A DNA stretch of 60,000 bases from Adiantum capillus-veneris (Eukaryota; Streptophyta; Polypodiopsida; Polypodiales; Pteridaceae). The translations under genes and the position numbers were made by a program. This document shows, in pieces, positions 30,195-42,659 of the stretch; the stretch's first letter is position 1; each line of letters begins with the position of its first letter. The stretch lies in contig CM043953.1 in the NCBI GenBank assembly GCA_014529385.2, forward strand, positions 84,390,342 to 84,450,341. The letters run 5' to 3'. Under the pieces are notes generated by a model, which was not told the DNA's origin, made no database searches, and saw nothing but the letters and a program-made list of their open reading frames with translations.

Positions 30195-31020
30195 CAAATC
30201 AATCTCAAGCTCATGCCGAGCCTTGTTTCAAATATCTTTTTTTTTTCCCGGTGTCGCCACCAAATGGTGGAGGTTGAGATTATATTAATAGTAACACCAT
30301 ACAATCTCTCCAAGCTCAAAATGAGCCAAAGAGAGTCGAAAAGAATAACCAAAGGTTACAGCTAGTTCCACGCTTATCCAATAGATACTAACAAACCATA
30401 CTTAGCATCAATACTTAAGATTTCCGAAGACCTTTCATGGATTTCCACCCCAATAAAAGGGCAACCTCAAGATGCAGCAACTCAGAAAACTACTATATAT
30501 TGGCTAAACGGGGAGCCACCCACCGGAAGAGACAAAACAACCCAGCATAACAATGCATCAAGAAAGGACAAACTGCAGCAGAAGGGGGGGAGTCTGGAAA
30601 CTCCGTCACCTACATGTTCCGAAAAGCACCACCCACAACGCAGAACCCGCGACCGATACAAGCTGCCACCAAGATCGGGCATCGTCGCTGAAGGGGTCGA
30701 AGGAACAAGATAAAAAAGGAGACCCATGGGAAGAGAGCGCAGAACCACTAAAGCCAAGATCCACCAACAAAACCTTCGATGAAGCAGTAGGCTTTTAATG
30801 GGGAGCCAAGCCCCAACACATGGACCCTTACTGCCACAACGATGCTAACCGATTTCCACCCGAGAGGAAACCCGTGAGGGAGAACTCCAAGCCCAGTCTC
30901 CAAAACTGAAGACGAGCAACATGTAGACTCACAGCCGCCTTTTATGCTCTTCACAGAGCCATTAGGGACAACCTTCAACTGTTCCAAAAAGAAAGGGAGC
31001 CGGCAATGGGAGAATTAGGA
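30195..31020 (-). repeat. LINE 3'-end repeat, copy A
   Basis: On the minus strand it ends TTTGGTGGCGACACCGGGAAA followed by an A run (the T run at 30237-30246), as a non-LTR element 3' end does. Copies B (31691), C (32951) and D (41451) share the same order of words. The minus-strand frames are hydrophobic and broken, with no recognised domain. Confidence 0.75.
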
Positions 31021-31149
31021 AGTGAGGTCAAGAGCAACCCGGTACCTCACCACAGAGTCACCGCACTCTACAAGATCCTTGCCATCAAACTCTAGCAGAC
31101 AGCGTCGCCGCCCATCCTGCCGCAAAAAACCATCCATGAGACCCACCCA

Positions 31150-31356
31150 GCTCCATGGCCTCGTGCTTTTTGTAAGAGCACAAGGGGACCGTTTCATGCT
31201 CACACGGTTGGTTAGATAGGGCCCCCTTCTTGTTTCTCTTCTATGTTGAGGAGATGAACAGATTTTTGACTTCATAGGAGGTTATTCTGCAAGGACTGCA
31301 TTTGCTTGTTAGGGGAGAGGAGCTCTTGGATGCTGAGTTTGCAGATGACTCACATA
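31150..31356 (+). pseudogene. LINE reverse transcriptase fragment
   Basis: About 200 bp matching 38860-39032. It includes the catalytic FADD at 31338-31349 in an L1-like context (AEFADDS) and the upstream RQG region with a TAG in place of Gln. Truncated at both ends by other repeats. Confidence 0.75.
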
Positions 31357-31690
31357 CGAAAGGGTATCAGAGTGAACAGTAGGAGGATTAAATAGTATTG
31401 CATCCTCCTGAGCCAAATGAACCAAAGGATAGCACCCCTCCATATCGTCCAAGTGGGAATATCCACCCCTTTACAGTTCCCAAGCAACAAGTCATTGACA
31501 CCCACTGAGTGTGAGTTGATTTCCATAACACATAGGATATAGGGTTGGAGAATCTTGGTAGAATCTATACAGAGTACAATTGAAGGGTGTTTTCAACTTG
31601 ACTTTGGCGTCTTGGGAAAATCCCAATTTTCCTAGCTCTTTCACATGTCCAAATCCCAAATCAGTCTCAAGCTCATGCTGAGCCTTATTT
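31357..31690 (-). repeat. LINE ORF2 C-terminal relic
   Basis: Collinear with 41085-41450 (GGGTATCAGAGTGAACA to CAAGCTCATGCTGAG). The minus-strand reading is broken. Confidence 0.7.
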
Positions 31691-32590
31691 CAAGATATCT
31701 TTTTTTTTCCAGTACCGCCACCAAATGGAGGAGGTTGAGAATATAATAAAAGTAACACCATACAATCTCTCCAAGCTCAAAATGAGCCAAGGAGAGTCAA
31801 AAAGAATTATCAAAGGTTACAACCAGTTTCAGGCTTACCCCTTAGATACTAACAAACCATACTTAGCATCAATACTTAAGGTTTCCATAGACCTTTCATG
31901 GACTTCCACCCCAATAAAAGGCCATCCTCAAGATCCAGAAACTTAGAAAAAGACCATATACTTGCTAAACGGGGAGCCACCCACCACAAGACACAGAACA
32001 ACCCATCATAAGAGTGCATCAAGGACGTATCTTCACGAAAGGGGGGGAGTCTAGAAACTCCATCACCTGCATGTTTCAAAAAGCACCACCCTTGCAAAAC
32101 CCGCGATCGATACAAGCTGCCACCAAGATTGCACACCGTCGCTGAAGGGGCCAACCGAACAAGACAAAAAGGGAGACACATGGGAAGAGAGCACAGAACC
32201 ACCGAAGCCAAGATTCACCAAAAAACTGTTTGATGTAGCAACAGGCTTTTAATGGAGCCAAGTCCCAACATATGGATCCTTACTGCCACAGCACTGCCAA
32301 CTGATTACCACCTGAGAGGAAGCCCACGAGGGAGAACTCCAAGCCTAGTCTCCAAAGCTGAAGACGAGCAACATGTAGGCCCAAATCCTCCTTTTATGCT
32401 CTTCCCACAGCCAACAAGAACAACCTCCAATTGCTCCAAAAAGAAAGGGAGCTGGCAATGGGAGAATGAGGAAGCGAGGCCGAGAGTAGCCCGATACCTA
32501 ACTGTAGAGTCACCGCGCTCCACAGAATCCCTGCCCTCAAAACTCTAGCAGAAAGCGTTGCCACTCACCTTGCCGTAGAACCATCCATGA
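31691..32590 (-). repeat. LINE 3'-end repeat, copy B
   Basis: T run then CAGTACCGCCACCAAATGG at the low-coordinate end. Same body as copy A with small deletions, ending near AACCATCCATGAG. Confidence 0.75.
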
Positions 32591-32950
32591 GCACCTTTCA
32601 CATGTCCAAATCCCTTGGTGCATTATCAACTAGAGCATATAGCTGTGCTTTATCTTTATTGGGTAGGCCCAATTACATATAACCATGTATGTCCACTGCT
32701 TACATCTTTATTGCATCCTCCACTTTTTATTGAGCTTCTTTTTTAGACTTTCTTGAACTCCTTTTTTAGGTATGAAGGTGAAATGGATGTTTGCAACAAG
32801 CTATGCGAACTGAGCCTTATAGAAATTAGACCTTGGAGGAAGATGCAACTTAGACAAGACTGATTGTAGCCTACTGACACACCAAGTTGCATCCTGAAGT
32901 GCCTCTATTGAGAGTGGTTGATGAGACTGAAATAGATCTCCCCAATAGGA
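32591..32950. other. unassigned spacer between LINE copies
   Basis: Unique sequence with a Copia-pol-like look in the plus strand (ATGAAGGTGAAATGGATGT, 32772 on), but no clear motif. Nothing annotated with confidence. Confidence 0.35.
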
Positions 32951-33690
32951 AAAATCTCTCCAAGCTCAAAATGAGCCAAGGAGAGTTAAAAACAATAATC
33001 AAAGGTTACAACTAGTTCCAGGTTTATCCACTAAATACTAACAAACCATACTTAGCATCAACACTAAGGTTGCCGAAGTCCTTTCATGGATTGCCACACC
33101 AATAAAAGGCCATCCTCAAGATGCAGCAACTCAGAAAACGACCATATATTGGCTAAACGGGGAGCCACCCACCGCAAGAGACAGAACAACCCACCATAAC
33201 AGTGCATCAAGAAAGGACATCGGAAGGGGGGGAGTCTGGAAACTCCATCACCTGCGTGTTTCAAAAAGCACCACCCCCACAAAACCCACGACCAAAACAA
33301 GTTGCCACCAAGATCGGAGATCGTCGCTGAAGGGGTCGCGTGAACAAGACCAAAAGGGAGACGCATGGGAAGAGACCGTAGAACCACCAAAGCCAAGATC
33401 CACCAACAAACCCTTTGATGCAGCAGCAAGCTATCAATGGGGAGCCAAGCCCCAACACATGGACCCTTACTACCCACAGGGCTGCCAACTGATTTCCACT
33501 CGAGAGGAAGCCCCTGAGGGAGAACTCCAAGACCAGTCTCCGAAGTTGAAGACGAGCAGCATGTAGACCCACAACCACCTTTTATGCTCTTCACATAGCC
33601 TGCACGGACAACCTTCAACTGCTCCAAAAAGAAAGGGAGCCGCCAATGGAAGAATGAGGAAGTGAGGTAAAGAGCAGTCCGATACCTCAT
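32951..33690 (-). repeat. LINE 3'-end repeat, copy C
   Basis: Begins AAAAATCTCTCCAAGCTC without the poly(A) part, so its 3' end is truncated. The 208-residue minus frame at 33064-33690 is this repeat read through, not a gene. Confidence 0.7.
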
Positions 33691-34129
33691 CCCAGACTAC
33701 AACATGGCACGTAGAAACCGGCGAAAATACCGATGAAATAAAGTTAATTTCAAAACTAAAAAGCGTTGAAATAGGCCTCGGACGAGACGTCGGTATCGTG
33801 ACGTCGGTATAAGTACCGGTCTATTATGTGTCAGAATAAATTATGAAATGAGCGTCGAAATATGCAGTGAAATAACAACCAGTAATACTATAGCATATTC
33901 CGATGCGTCTACAGAGGTCTATACCGGCGCTTATCCCATACTCTGCACCAATGACCAAACCTGCAATTTTTTTGGGCAGAGAGGGCTGGGAATTGATGCT
34001 ACATGTACTGCAGTAAAAGAAAACAGCCCTCTGTGCTCAAAGGTAGAGTGCACAAGCAACCGCACTCCACCTACAAGCTGACACTAAAGAGAGAGTGTAT
34101 GGCAATTAGAAAAATTGTAAGAAAAGCAT

Positions 34130-34445
34130 AACCACAAAATCAAAAGCTTGATCATGGCATAACAGCATAAAGATTTTATAACCATAAATAAAACATGAGT
34201 CAAAAATTGCAAAACCATAAACATAACCTGTTTTCCATATCATAACCATTACCATAACTTGCTTGTCATACCATAACCATAACAGCCATACCATCATTGC
34301 AAAACCATAACCATAACCATCGCATGATTGCCATACCATCATAGCAAAACCATAACCTTGACTTGACTGCCAAATCTTAACCATAACATCTGTGCCATAC
34401 CATAAACATAACCATAAACCATAAATATAAGCACTACAAGTCTGT
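34130..34445. repeat. CATAACCAT minisatellite
   Basis: Irregular array of CCATAACCATAAC and TGCCATACCATCA words inside CACTA 1. The minus-strand frames over it (VMVMIWKTG-type) are by-products. Confidence 0.85.
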
Positions 34446-34619
34446 ACATATGCAAACAATCATTGAATGATAAGACCCTCATGGTAATGCCTCCCAGTCG
34501 ACGTCCTCTCCCTCCTCCTGCTTGCAGCAGTTGGGTCAAAAAGGCCACAAGTCCATGCTTGTACCCATACTTCTCCTGTCGGCGTGTCGAGGACGCTTCA
34601 CAGCAATTTCCTGCAAAAT

Positions 34620-35582
34620 TATGGTTTAATCATTAGATAAATCTTCAAATAACATATATATTTTCAATAATTTTAAGCATACGTAAAATACTTACAAACT
34701 CATGTCGAAGCATATCATAGCCTCCACTCCCAAGATATGACGCTCCAGTAGACTCCAAACGTGGTCTGACTGCATCTCTCTGCTGCTGCTGAAATCTCTG
34801 AGGATTGTCTTGTGTCTTTCGTGAAATCCTCGCCCACTCCTCTGTGTCCAACCATGCCGGCTTGGGATTGTCGTAATTGTACCTGTCTCTCACCTCTGAC
34901 CGACGGGGTGACATTGTGGACTTCGCCACGCTCAAAATCCAGGAGTTTGAGACTGGATCATACCCCTCTGCCGGCCTATACTCTCTGTGAATGGCCTTGA
35001 AAATCTAATTATTTCTTTCAACATTGAGGTTATCCCAAACCTCCATCAATGACCAAACTGAATCGTACAAATCTGTCGAATTCTCTTTCGCATGGCCTTT
35101 TCGACCCTATCCGTCACAATAGTCCCATCCCTGCTCTTGTACACCTTGCTAGGATCATGCTCGTGTGATCCCCAAGGTGTAGGTGGTGTGCTGATCGATA
35201 AACTATCTACTGAAGAGAGTGGTGGACGCTCTCTCGATGGTGTGGATGCATCAGTAGAACCGAGCAACCACCCCCTCCAGAACGATGTCTACCTTGTCTC
35301 GAGGATGAACCACCCGTCGGTGTAGGGGGCACACGAGTCCCAGAGCGTAGGGGGCACACTAGACTCAGGTGTGGAGCCGCTTGGTGTAGGGACCACACTA
35401 GTCCCGGGCATAGGGTCGGCCGTAGTAGGTCTAGAGGGACCTGCTGCCCAAAGGTGTTGTGCCATCGCGATCTGCTCTGGTGTGAACTGAGACAAAAATG
35501 AGCACATCTGCTCGGGTGACATGCCGACCGGAGTGACAGGAAAAGTAAAACTAAGAGAAAATGGCTCATCGTCATCGGCCAT
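34620..35582 (-). pseudogene. CACTA 1 second gene (Transposase_24-like)
   Basis: Reads from MADDDEPFSLSFTFPV (ATG at 35580-35582) through a Pro/Thr/Ser-rich segment, then SKVYKSRDGTIVTDRVEKAM (35163 down) and PAWLDTEEWARISRKTQDN (about 34862 down) to ASYLGSGGYDMLRHEF at about 34697. This order and the W-L-x3-EW core are those of the plant transposase family usually next to TNP2 in CACTA elements, with a DNA-binding or accessory role. Frame changes between 35289 and 35267 and a stop near 35040 break it. It lies about 170 bases downstream of the transposase gene in the same direction. Confidence 0.65.
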
Positions 35583-35751
35583 GGCTAATCATACACAAAT
35601 AACACCCACAAAATATGTTAGTTTACATAAAAAATTCTTAATCAATACAAATAACAAATCAACAAAACTGCTACACAAATGAATGAATCTAAAGTGTATT
35701 GTAGACTAATAAAAAGAGTTTCACAAAAGAGTTCAAAGCAAAAATCATTAG

Positions 35752-38306
35752 TTAATCTCTCATCCTTATGAGATCTGATGCACCAAAGATGTCTATCTCA
35801 ATTTGTACTTCTGCATCTTCGTCATCGAACTCTACTTCTTCGTCGCTCTCCGCATCAACTTCAGTATTTGACACCTCATCTCTAGGTTCAGACAATTTCT
35901 CATTGGTGACATCCATCTCAAAATCTAAGCTTAAAGTTTCCGTCGGTCCTACGCTTTGTTCATGAATCACCTCTTTGACCTCAATGTCCAATTCTTCACA
36001 CACTTGCTTGCTACGTGGAGTAACTTGAACGACATAGAGCTAGCAGGGTTTAGACAGATCATTCTCATGATTTTCAGTCCATAGTGGATCGTGTATGAAC
36101 ACAACTTGTTCACAATGCTGTGGAAGTACAAATGTATCCCGCGCATTTGTCCACACCCACCTAGAGTTCACTTGAATCAATCCACTCTTGTCTTTCCGCA
36201 CAGTTTTATTAGAGACGTTGGTAATAACTTTGAACCACTTGACATCAAAGATAAACATATTAAAATTTCTAAAGCTAATCTTCAAGATGTCTTGGATGTA
36301 GCCAATGTATTCAAGCTAACTAGTCTCTGTATTCTCATCCCTGGCACTACTCCTACTTTCCACGAAGCTTGCCCTAATACCATTGTCGAAAGTGACCATT
36401 TGTTTGTCGATCTGTTGCACTCTGAAGTGTTTTCCATGTGACCACAAAGCTCCATATTTGTGATACTCAGGAACTCGGCCCACATCCTGTAGGTCATCTC
36501 TTTTGGTCTTGCTCTCCCTTTTTCCAGTGATGGTTTTCCATAGGATCTCCCCCACATTTTTGAAGATGTGCATGTGGTCGAGCAAATGATTAATCAGCAG
36601 GTCACTCCAGTACGGGAGTTCATGGAAAATAAAAATTCTTTTCATTCCAGGTGACATCCAATCTCCCCTCTCCAGCCACATGTTTTTCCAATCGCTCACT
36701 TTCAGTGGATGCATGTCATGTTTGCATATGTTTGGTCCACGTAGCTCATGTCCTTCAGGAAAAAATCTACCATGCTCCTCGTAAATTGTGTTGCTCAAAT
36801 GCTCAGAGCGGTGGAAGCCATGTTGAGGACCCCATTTTGGACATGCATGATTTCCCGAGTAACTCAAGCCTGAATCATCACAAAATTAAAATATAAAGCG
36901 TTGGCATGGCCAGGAATCACATTTGTTTGAGGGTTCTAAAGGCACTTACCTGAGCACTCACTGAAGCCTGGCCAATCGTGCATGGTCCACATGAGAATGC
37001 CTTGCACATGTACATTTCGTCGTCCGATTTGTTGGTACATATCAACCACATGGATTCACGTCCACAAGATTTGGAGCTCTTCTATAAGTGGTTCCAGATA
37101 GACGTCCATGTTCTTTGCTTTGTACTTTCCTGGGACGATCAATGACAACAACAGATGGCCCTTTTTGATAGCGAGCCATGGTGAAAGATTATAATTAACC
37201 AGAAAAATAAGCGACGTGCTCCATGACAAACTCCGTAATCCGAATGGGTTTACTCTGTCCATTGCCAGACCAAAGCGGATACATCGAGGCTCATTCTTAA
37301 ATGTAGGCCAACTTTCCTCTATGTGCTTCCATACACGAGAGTCAGCAGGTACCCGCATCACATCATCTGTCGATCTAGTATGCCATGTCATCAAAGCGGC
37401 TATGGACTTGCACCTGAACATGCTCTTTATTCTTGGAATGATAAGAAAGTGTTGAAGGACCTTTGCAGAGATAAATTTTACTTGCTTGTCCTCCCTGTAC
37501 CTGTTTGATCCACAATTGGGGCACTGTTCCACGTTTGCATACTCATTGCGAAAAAGTATACAATCATTACGACATGCATGTATTTTGTGATAATGCAAGC
37601 CCAAATTAGCAAGAAAATTTTTAGCGGTTAGACGGGTAGGGGGCATGTGATTCCCTTCTAGCAAGATTTGCTCATGAGCAACTTGTCGTTACATGAACAA
37701 TTCAACCCCTTGATCACATTACTGAACTATAATTTGCACTTTATCATGCTTAGGATACAATGTATTTACCTGAAAAGCCGTCAGACCACAACCGTAGATA
37801 GAGTGCAAATTAAGCATTGCCAATGCGGTGCGGAGAACTGAGATTTTTGCACCACGGTAAAGTAGCATGCGTGCAAGACTTTGCATCATCTCGCGCTCTT
37901 CATCGTTGCTATCATGCCATCGATATGAACAGGATGATTGAGGTTGGTCAGTAGTATTTGTGTTCAATGTTGTCATCTTCTATTTTTCAATGATGGGATC
38001 CATGTCAAAGAACGCGTCCAACATCTGCTCCATCTCTACTTCTTGAAATGCCGCATCAGGTATTAGTTGGGAGGACTCATTCGATGGCTGCTCGTTTGAA
38101 AATTATCTTCTGTGGGATGAAGTTGGAGCAATATGTACTTGCGGAGTTTGACCTTTAATCTCTAGACCATGAGATCGATGACGCAGGTCTTGTAGTTGCT
38201 CTATTGGAAAGAGACCGTGACTGCGTATGTGTTGGTCATAGATTTTTTGTTTTCAAAAGATATGATGCTTGCAATGCGCATAAGGACACGCCATCCTATT
38301 GTCCAT
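35752..38306 (-). pseudogene. CACTA 1 TNP2-type transposase
   Basis: Starts at 38306 with MDNRMACPYAHCKHH and IRSHGLFP, the N-terminal transposase-associated domain. The TNP2 core follows: LGLHYHKIHACRNDCILF, ANVEQCPNCGSNRY and RIKSMFRCKSIAALMTWH (37605-37380), NPFGLRSLSWSTSLIFLVNY, and DVYLEPLIEELQILW (about 37100-37058), ILMWTMHDWPG (36990), then after an 80 bp intron SGNHACPKWG. A later HLLDHMHIFKNVGEILW (36595 on) and FDVKWFKVI (36242 on; DUF4216) follow, ending in an acidic tail at 35752. Stops (for example TGA after LQILWT and a TGA after KHHIF) and frame changes show it is dead. Role when intact: cuts CACTA ends. Confidence 0.85.
36870..36949 (-). other. intron in CACTA 1 transposase
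   Basis: GTAAGT...AG, phase 1, between the ECS and GLSYSGNHAC coding segments. CACTA 2 has an intron at the same place and phase (about 49660-49769). Confidence 0.75.
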
Positions 38307-38517
38307 ACTTTATCTACCAATGATGCAACAAATAATTAAAACACTCTAGTTGTTATAACTACACACTACTAAGTACATGACAATACATGACAGCCTCACA
38401 TTCTCTAGCTAGGCCCGATCCCCGCACACCTCAATCTAGAGGTTCACAGAGATTAGGACCACAGGGTTATAATCTCGTCCTTATTTGGTCAATGACTACA
38501 TATTAAAGTTCTTGAAG

Positions 38518-38765
38518 TCTGTGTGCAGTATTCCTGCTCCCGCCTCCTCATGGGGAGGGCAAAGGGCGGTTGACTGGGTTTGAGTTCTCAGTTACGGGTT
38601 TGTATACACATGGCTAGGTTATGGCTCAGGGTATGGTGACTTGGATCTGCTAAAGGTGGAGCAAGGTGACTGTTGCAAGGTTGCCTTGTTATGTGGCAAC
38701 CATCGGAATCGATTGGATTTGATTGCTACATTGGAGATCCCATTAGGTGCTGATTTTGAGGTTTT
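38518..38765 (+). repeat. LINE segment shared with 42925-43160
   Basis: CTCCCGCCTCCTCATGGGGA to the TGATTTTGAGGTTT region. Same orientation and order as in the LINE at 42660, with about 88-90 percent identity by eye. Confidence 0.75.
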
Positions 38766-38849
38766 TCTTGTGTGAGGGATGGAGTTTTTACATGCTTGGA
38801 TTAGGGGAGTGTCAGCTCTCTATAGGTGTTCTCACAATCAGGTGCTTTT

Positions 38850-40960
38850 GCTAAGAGCAAGAGGGGAGCGTTTTATGCTCACACGGTTGGTTAGATAGGG
38901 CCCCCTTCTTATTTCCATTCTATGTTGAGGTGATGAGCAGATTTTTGACTTCATAGGAGGTTGGTCTGCAAGGACTGCATTCGCTTATTAGGGGAGAGGA
39001 GCTCTTGGATGCCGAGTTTGCAGATGACTCACTCATGTATTTGGAGGGCCAGAAGGCCAAATTGCATAGGTGTGTGCAAGCTCTTGAGAGGTGATATTGT
39101 GAATCAGGAGCATTGGTCAACTAGAGAAAGACTCTAGCTTCTTGGGTTGGTAGTAATCCCACACCTAATTGGTCGCCTGGTGAGAGGTTTAGGTGGACTT
39201 TGCTAGGGATATCCATACGATATTTGAGTTGTCAGATTGGCTTGGTGGGCTTGACCCTAGTGCAACGAACTGATCCTCTCCTCCTTTCCATTTGGAATAA
39301 ACTGCTTCATTGGAGCTCACCACGACTCTCTCTTTCTATCAGGGTGGTAATGGCCAGCCATGTGCTTTTGGCTACGATACAGTACGTCTTTCTCAAGTTT
39401 TTTGAGCTCTTGTATTAGCTATCTAGAAAGGTTGACCAATAACTTTTTGTGGTTAGGGTGAGATACACGATCGGCTTGGGCCAAAGTTTCTTGGTGGGTA
39501 ATTACTTTACCTAGCTCTAGGGAGGGTTGGGGATCATCGGCCCAGCATGACAAAGTAGAGCCCTCATTGGGAAGCTTTGTAATCACAGGTCTACTCCTAG
39601 GAGAGAAGCCCTTGAGGAAGAAGCTACTACTACATCAACAGATTTGTGCCTAGGCCCCTTAGACAAGTGGCCCATGGATCCCTTCCATGTGGTGGAAGGA
39701 CTTAGTGAGGAGATTCAGAGCATCCAATCGTGGGACATGAGGGGGGCACACAACATGTGTCAGGATATTATAAAGGCTATACCAGCAAAGTGGCTCACCC
39801 CCGTAGAGCCGTCAACTCTTTGTTGGATGAGGGCCTTCACATAATTGGAGGTCCTCATTGTATATAGGGCTTGCTCAAACACAGGTTCTTGTAGGTTCGT
39901 TGAGATTCAGGGAGAGGGTCATCTTCACAGCATCATTGTTGAGGAACCATAGGTGACTGGGTGTTGTTTTAAGAGTATTGGAGTGGTGGGCATCAGTGGG
40001 AGGACTTGTGACATCAAAGATCCCAACCTGATTGCCTTAGAGTTAGGACACTTCTGGCTTTGGTCTTGGAAGAGTTTCCCTTTGACACGACTACAATGAA
40101 ACCCAGGGGAGTGGTTTTGCGATACCCCTTTGCTTTGATCAACGAAACCCTTTTTCTAGTACACAGCTCCGCTATGCCGACACATACTGAAAGCACAAAA
40201 ACAGACTCATTCCATGGCACACAAAACCCCTTTGCTTCGATCAACGAAACCCTTTTTCTAGTACACAGCTCGGCTATGCCGACACATACTGAAAGCACAA
40301 AAACAGACTCATTCCATAGCACTGACTGATCGGTAGGAGGGTCTCACATCCGAGTTCTTTGTAGAGTTATGAGAGCACATGTGGGATAGCAGCCATTTGA
40401 AGAGAATCACCATGTTTTAGTGTCTTGTCGCTCATCGAGCTATTGCAATTGGAAGTTGGTCGATGCACAACGGCTTCTCGACAATTTGTGCTGCTTCTGA
40501 CCACCCACAACACATCATGGATTCAGTCAGCAGGATGATAGTGATTCAAGAGTGTCATCGTAAACTCCAGCTTGCTTTAGAGCTTATCCCTGAGGAGTGG
40601 AGTAGTAAGAGAGAGTGATGTTGGGATCTCATCAGCGGCCTAATACTGTGGTTTATCTCGCGAGCAGGATGTTTTTGACTCTTCGAGGCTCACCCCATTC
40701 CTTTGGAGGACAGTGTTCACAACATCTAGCTGCAGCTAGGCCATACACTCACGGACCAATTTGAGAGACTTCAAGGCTACTCTGACCACATTCGAGAGTT
40801 TCACAAGGGCTTTTTGCAAATTTCGCGCCCACGGCCCTTCTTCACCATGGTTCATATTGTGTTGAGATGGCAATATTGTACACCAGTGTGGCTCTTTCCT
40901 ACTGTAATCTCTTGATCTAGCCCTCATTACAAATATCTTGTTTTGTAATTGGAAGAGTCT
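38850..40960 (+). pseudogene. LINE (L1-like) ORF2 relic: reverse transcriptase and C-terminal part
   Basis: The reverse transcriptase catalytic box FADDSLMYLEG lies at 39017-39049, preceded by a degraded RQG motif (TAG in place of CAG). A typical plant LINE stretch follows, with RFRWTLPGISIRYLSCQIGL (39190 on) and IWNKLLHWSSPRLSLSIRVV, the thumb region. Further on, 39644-39844 keeps a zinc-binding-region-like segment (MRGAHNMCQDIIKAIPAKW). Multiple stops and frame changes occur throughout. No endonuclease domain was recognised upstream, so the copy is 5' truncated or rearranged. Confidence 0.75.
40124..40320 (+). repeat. two-copy tandem repeat of 102 bp
   Basis: ACCCCTTTGCTT starts at 40124 and 40226. 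The copies differ at about four bases, suggesting a recent duplication. Confidence 0.9.
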
Positions 40961-40992
40961 TTCCGCATGCTGATGTAGCCCTCTCTAGCAGG

Positions 40993-40995
<3 letters not shown>

Positions 40996-41032
<37 letters not shown>
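40996..41032. repeat. (GA)n microsatellite
   Basis: About 18 GA units. Confidence 0.9.
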
Positions 41033-41034
<2 letters not shown>

Positions 41035-41084
41035 ATCGCTCAGGGGGAGTCAGGTTATCAAATTTCTTCTTTCTCACATTTTCA

Positions 41085-41450
41085 CATACAAAAGGGTATC
41101 AGAGTGAACAATAGGAGACTTTAATAGTATTGCATTCCTCCTGAGCCAGATGAACCAAAGGAAATCACCCTACATATTGTCCAAGTGGGAATATCCACCC
41201 CTTTACAATTCCCAAGCAACAGGTCATCGACACCCACTGAGTGTGAGCTGTTTGCCATAACACATAGGAGATAGGGTTGGAGAATCTTGGTAGAATCTGT
41301 ACAATGTACAATTGAAGAAGAGATGAGGGGTGTTTTCAACTTGACTTTGGCCTCTTGGGAAAATCCGAGTTGAAATCCCAATTTTTCTAGCTCTTTCACA
41401 TGTCCAAATCCCAAATCAACCTCAAGCTCATGCTGAGTCTTGTTTCAAAT
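41085..41450 (-). repeat. LINE ORF2 C-terminal relic
   Basis: Same sequence as 31357-31690. The minus frame 41121-41414 reads GFGHVKELEKLGF and SVGVDDLLLGNCKG, a LINE-type C-terminal segment broken by stops. Confidence 0.7.
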
Positions 41451-42500
41451 TTTTTTTTTTCCTGTACCGCCACCAAATGGTGGAGGTTGAGAATATATTA
41501 AAAGTAACACCATACAATCTCTCTAAGCTCAAAATGAGACAAGGAGAGTCAAAAAGAATTATCAAAGGTTACAACCAGGTCCATGATTACCCATTAGAGA
41601 CTAACAAACCATACTTAGCATGGCAACATTGAAGGTTTCCACAGACCTTTCATGGACTGCCACCCCAATAAAAGGCCATCCTCAGGATGCAACAACTCAA
41701 AAAAAGACCATATATTGGCTAAACGGTGAGCCACCCACCACAAGAAATAGAACAACCCAGCACAACAGTGCATTAAGAAAGGACATACTGCTGCAGAAGG
41801 GGGGGAGTCTGGAAACTCCATCACCTGCATGTTCTGAAAAGCACCACCCCCACAAAACCCGCGACCGATACATGTTGCCACCAAGATCGAACATCGTTGC
41901 TCAAGGAGCCAACCAAACAAGACCAAAAGGGAGACGCATGGGAAGAGAGCGCAGAACCATCGAAGCCAAGACCCACCAACAAACCCTTTGATGCACCACC
42001 CCCACAAAACCCACGACCGATACATGCTGCCACCAAGATCGAACATCGTTGCTCAAGGAGCCAACCAAACAAGACCAAAAGGGAGACGCATGGGAAGAGA
42101 GCGCAGAACCATCGAAGCCAAGACCCACCAACAAACCCTTTGATGCAGCAACAGCCTTTTAATGGGGAGCCAAGCCCCAACACATGGACCCTTACTGCCA
42201 CATGGCTGCCAAGTCATTGCCGGCGAGGGAGAACTCCAAGCCCAGTCTCCGAAGCTGAAGACGAGCAACATGTAGACCCACAACCACCTTTTATGCTCTT
42301 CATAGAGCCAATAGGGACGACCTCCAACTGCTCCAAAAAGAAAGGGAGTTGGAAATGGGAGATTGAGTAAGCGAGGCCGAGAGTAGCCCAATACCTCACC
42401 GAGTCACCGCGCTCCACAAAATCCCTGCCCTCAAACTTCAACAAAAAGCATCGCTGCCCGCCTTGCCGCATAATCATCCATGAGCACCTCACGGCTCCAT
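41451..42500 (-). repeat. LINE 3'-end repeat, copy D
   Basis: T run then CTGTACCGCCACCAAATGG at the low-coordinate end. Fullest copy of the family; includes an inner 152 bp tandem duplication. Confidence 0.78.
41841..42144. repeat. tandem duplication of 152 bp in copy D
   Basis: GCACCACCCCCACAAAACCC starts at 41841 and 41993. The two units are almost identical, so this is a recent event absent from copies A-C. Confidence 0.92.
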
Positions 42501-42659
42501 GGCCTCGTTGGCTGCAAAGCAGCGACGGGGTCGCTCCTGTGATGGGTGAGTCTAGGAGAAATGAAAAGCGTCATAAAAGTCAAAAGAGAAAAAGGATTTG
42601 TATGTCTATATAAAGCGGTCACCTTGCATGCAATGTGTGAGGAAATTCATTTTCTTTTT

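Larger units (their letters stand above)
33692..38310 (-). mobile_element. CACTA transposon 1 (degraded)
   Basis: Carries a TNP2-type transposase gene and a second transposase-associated gene on the minus strand, the standard CACTA pair. 33700-33930 has repeated CGTCGGTAT/TACCGG-like words typical of subterminal regions. Intact CACTA termini were not found, so outer borders are approximate. Confidence 0.75.

Noticed and set aside
33064-33690. 208-residue minus-strand frame as a membrane protein gene
   Set aside because: It lies wholly in a LINE-derived repeat. The same sequence is broken by stops in copies A, B and D, and its hydrophobic look comes from the repeat composition.
34106-34548. 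Met/Tyr/Gly-rich minus-strand frames
   Set aside because: Direct translation of the CATAACCAT minisatellite.
41620-42370. Plus-strand frames of 123 and 157 codons
   Set aside because: They read the antisense of a LINE 3' end and owe their length to the 152 bp duplication.
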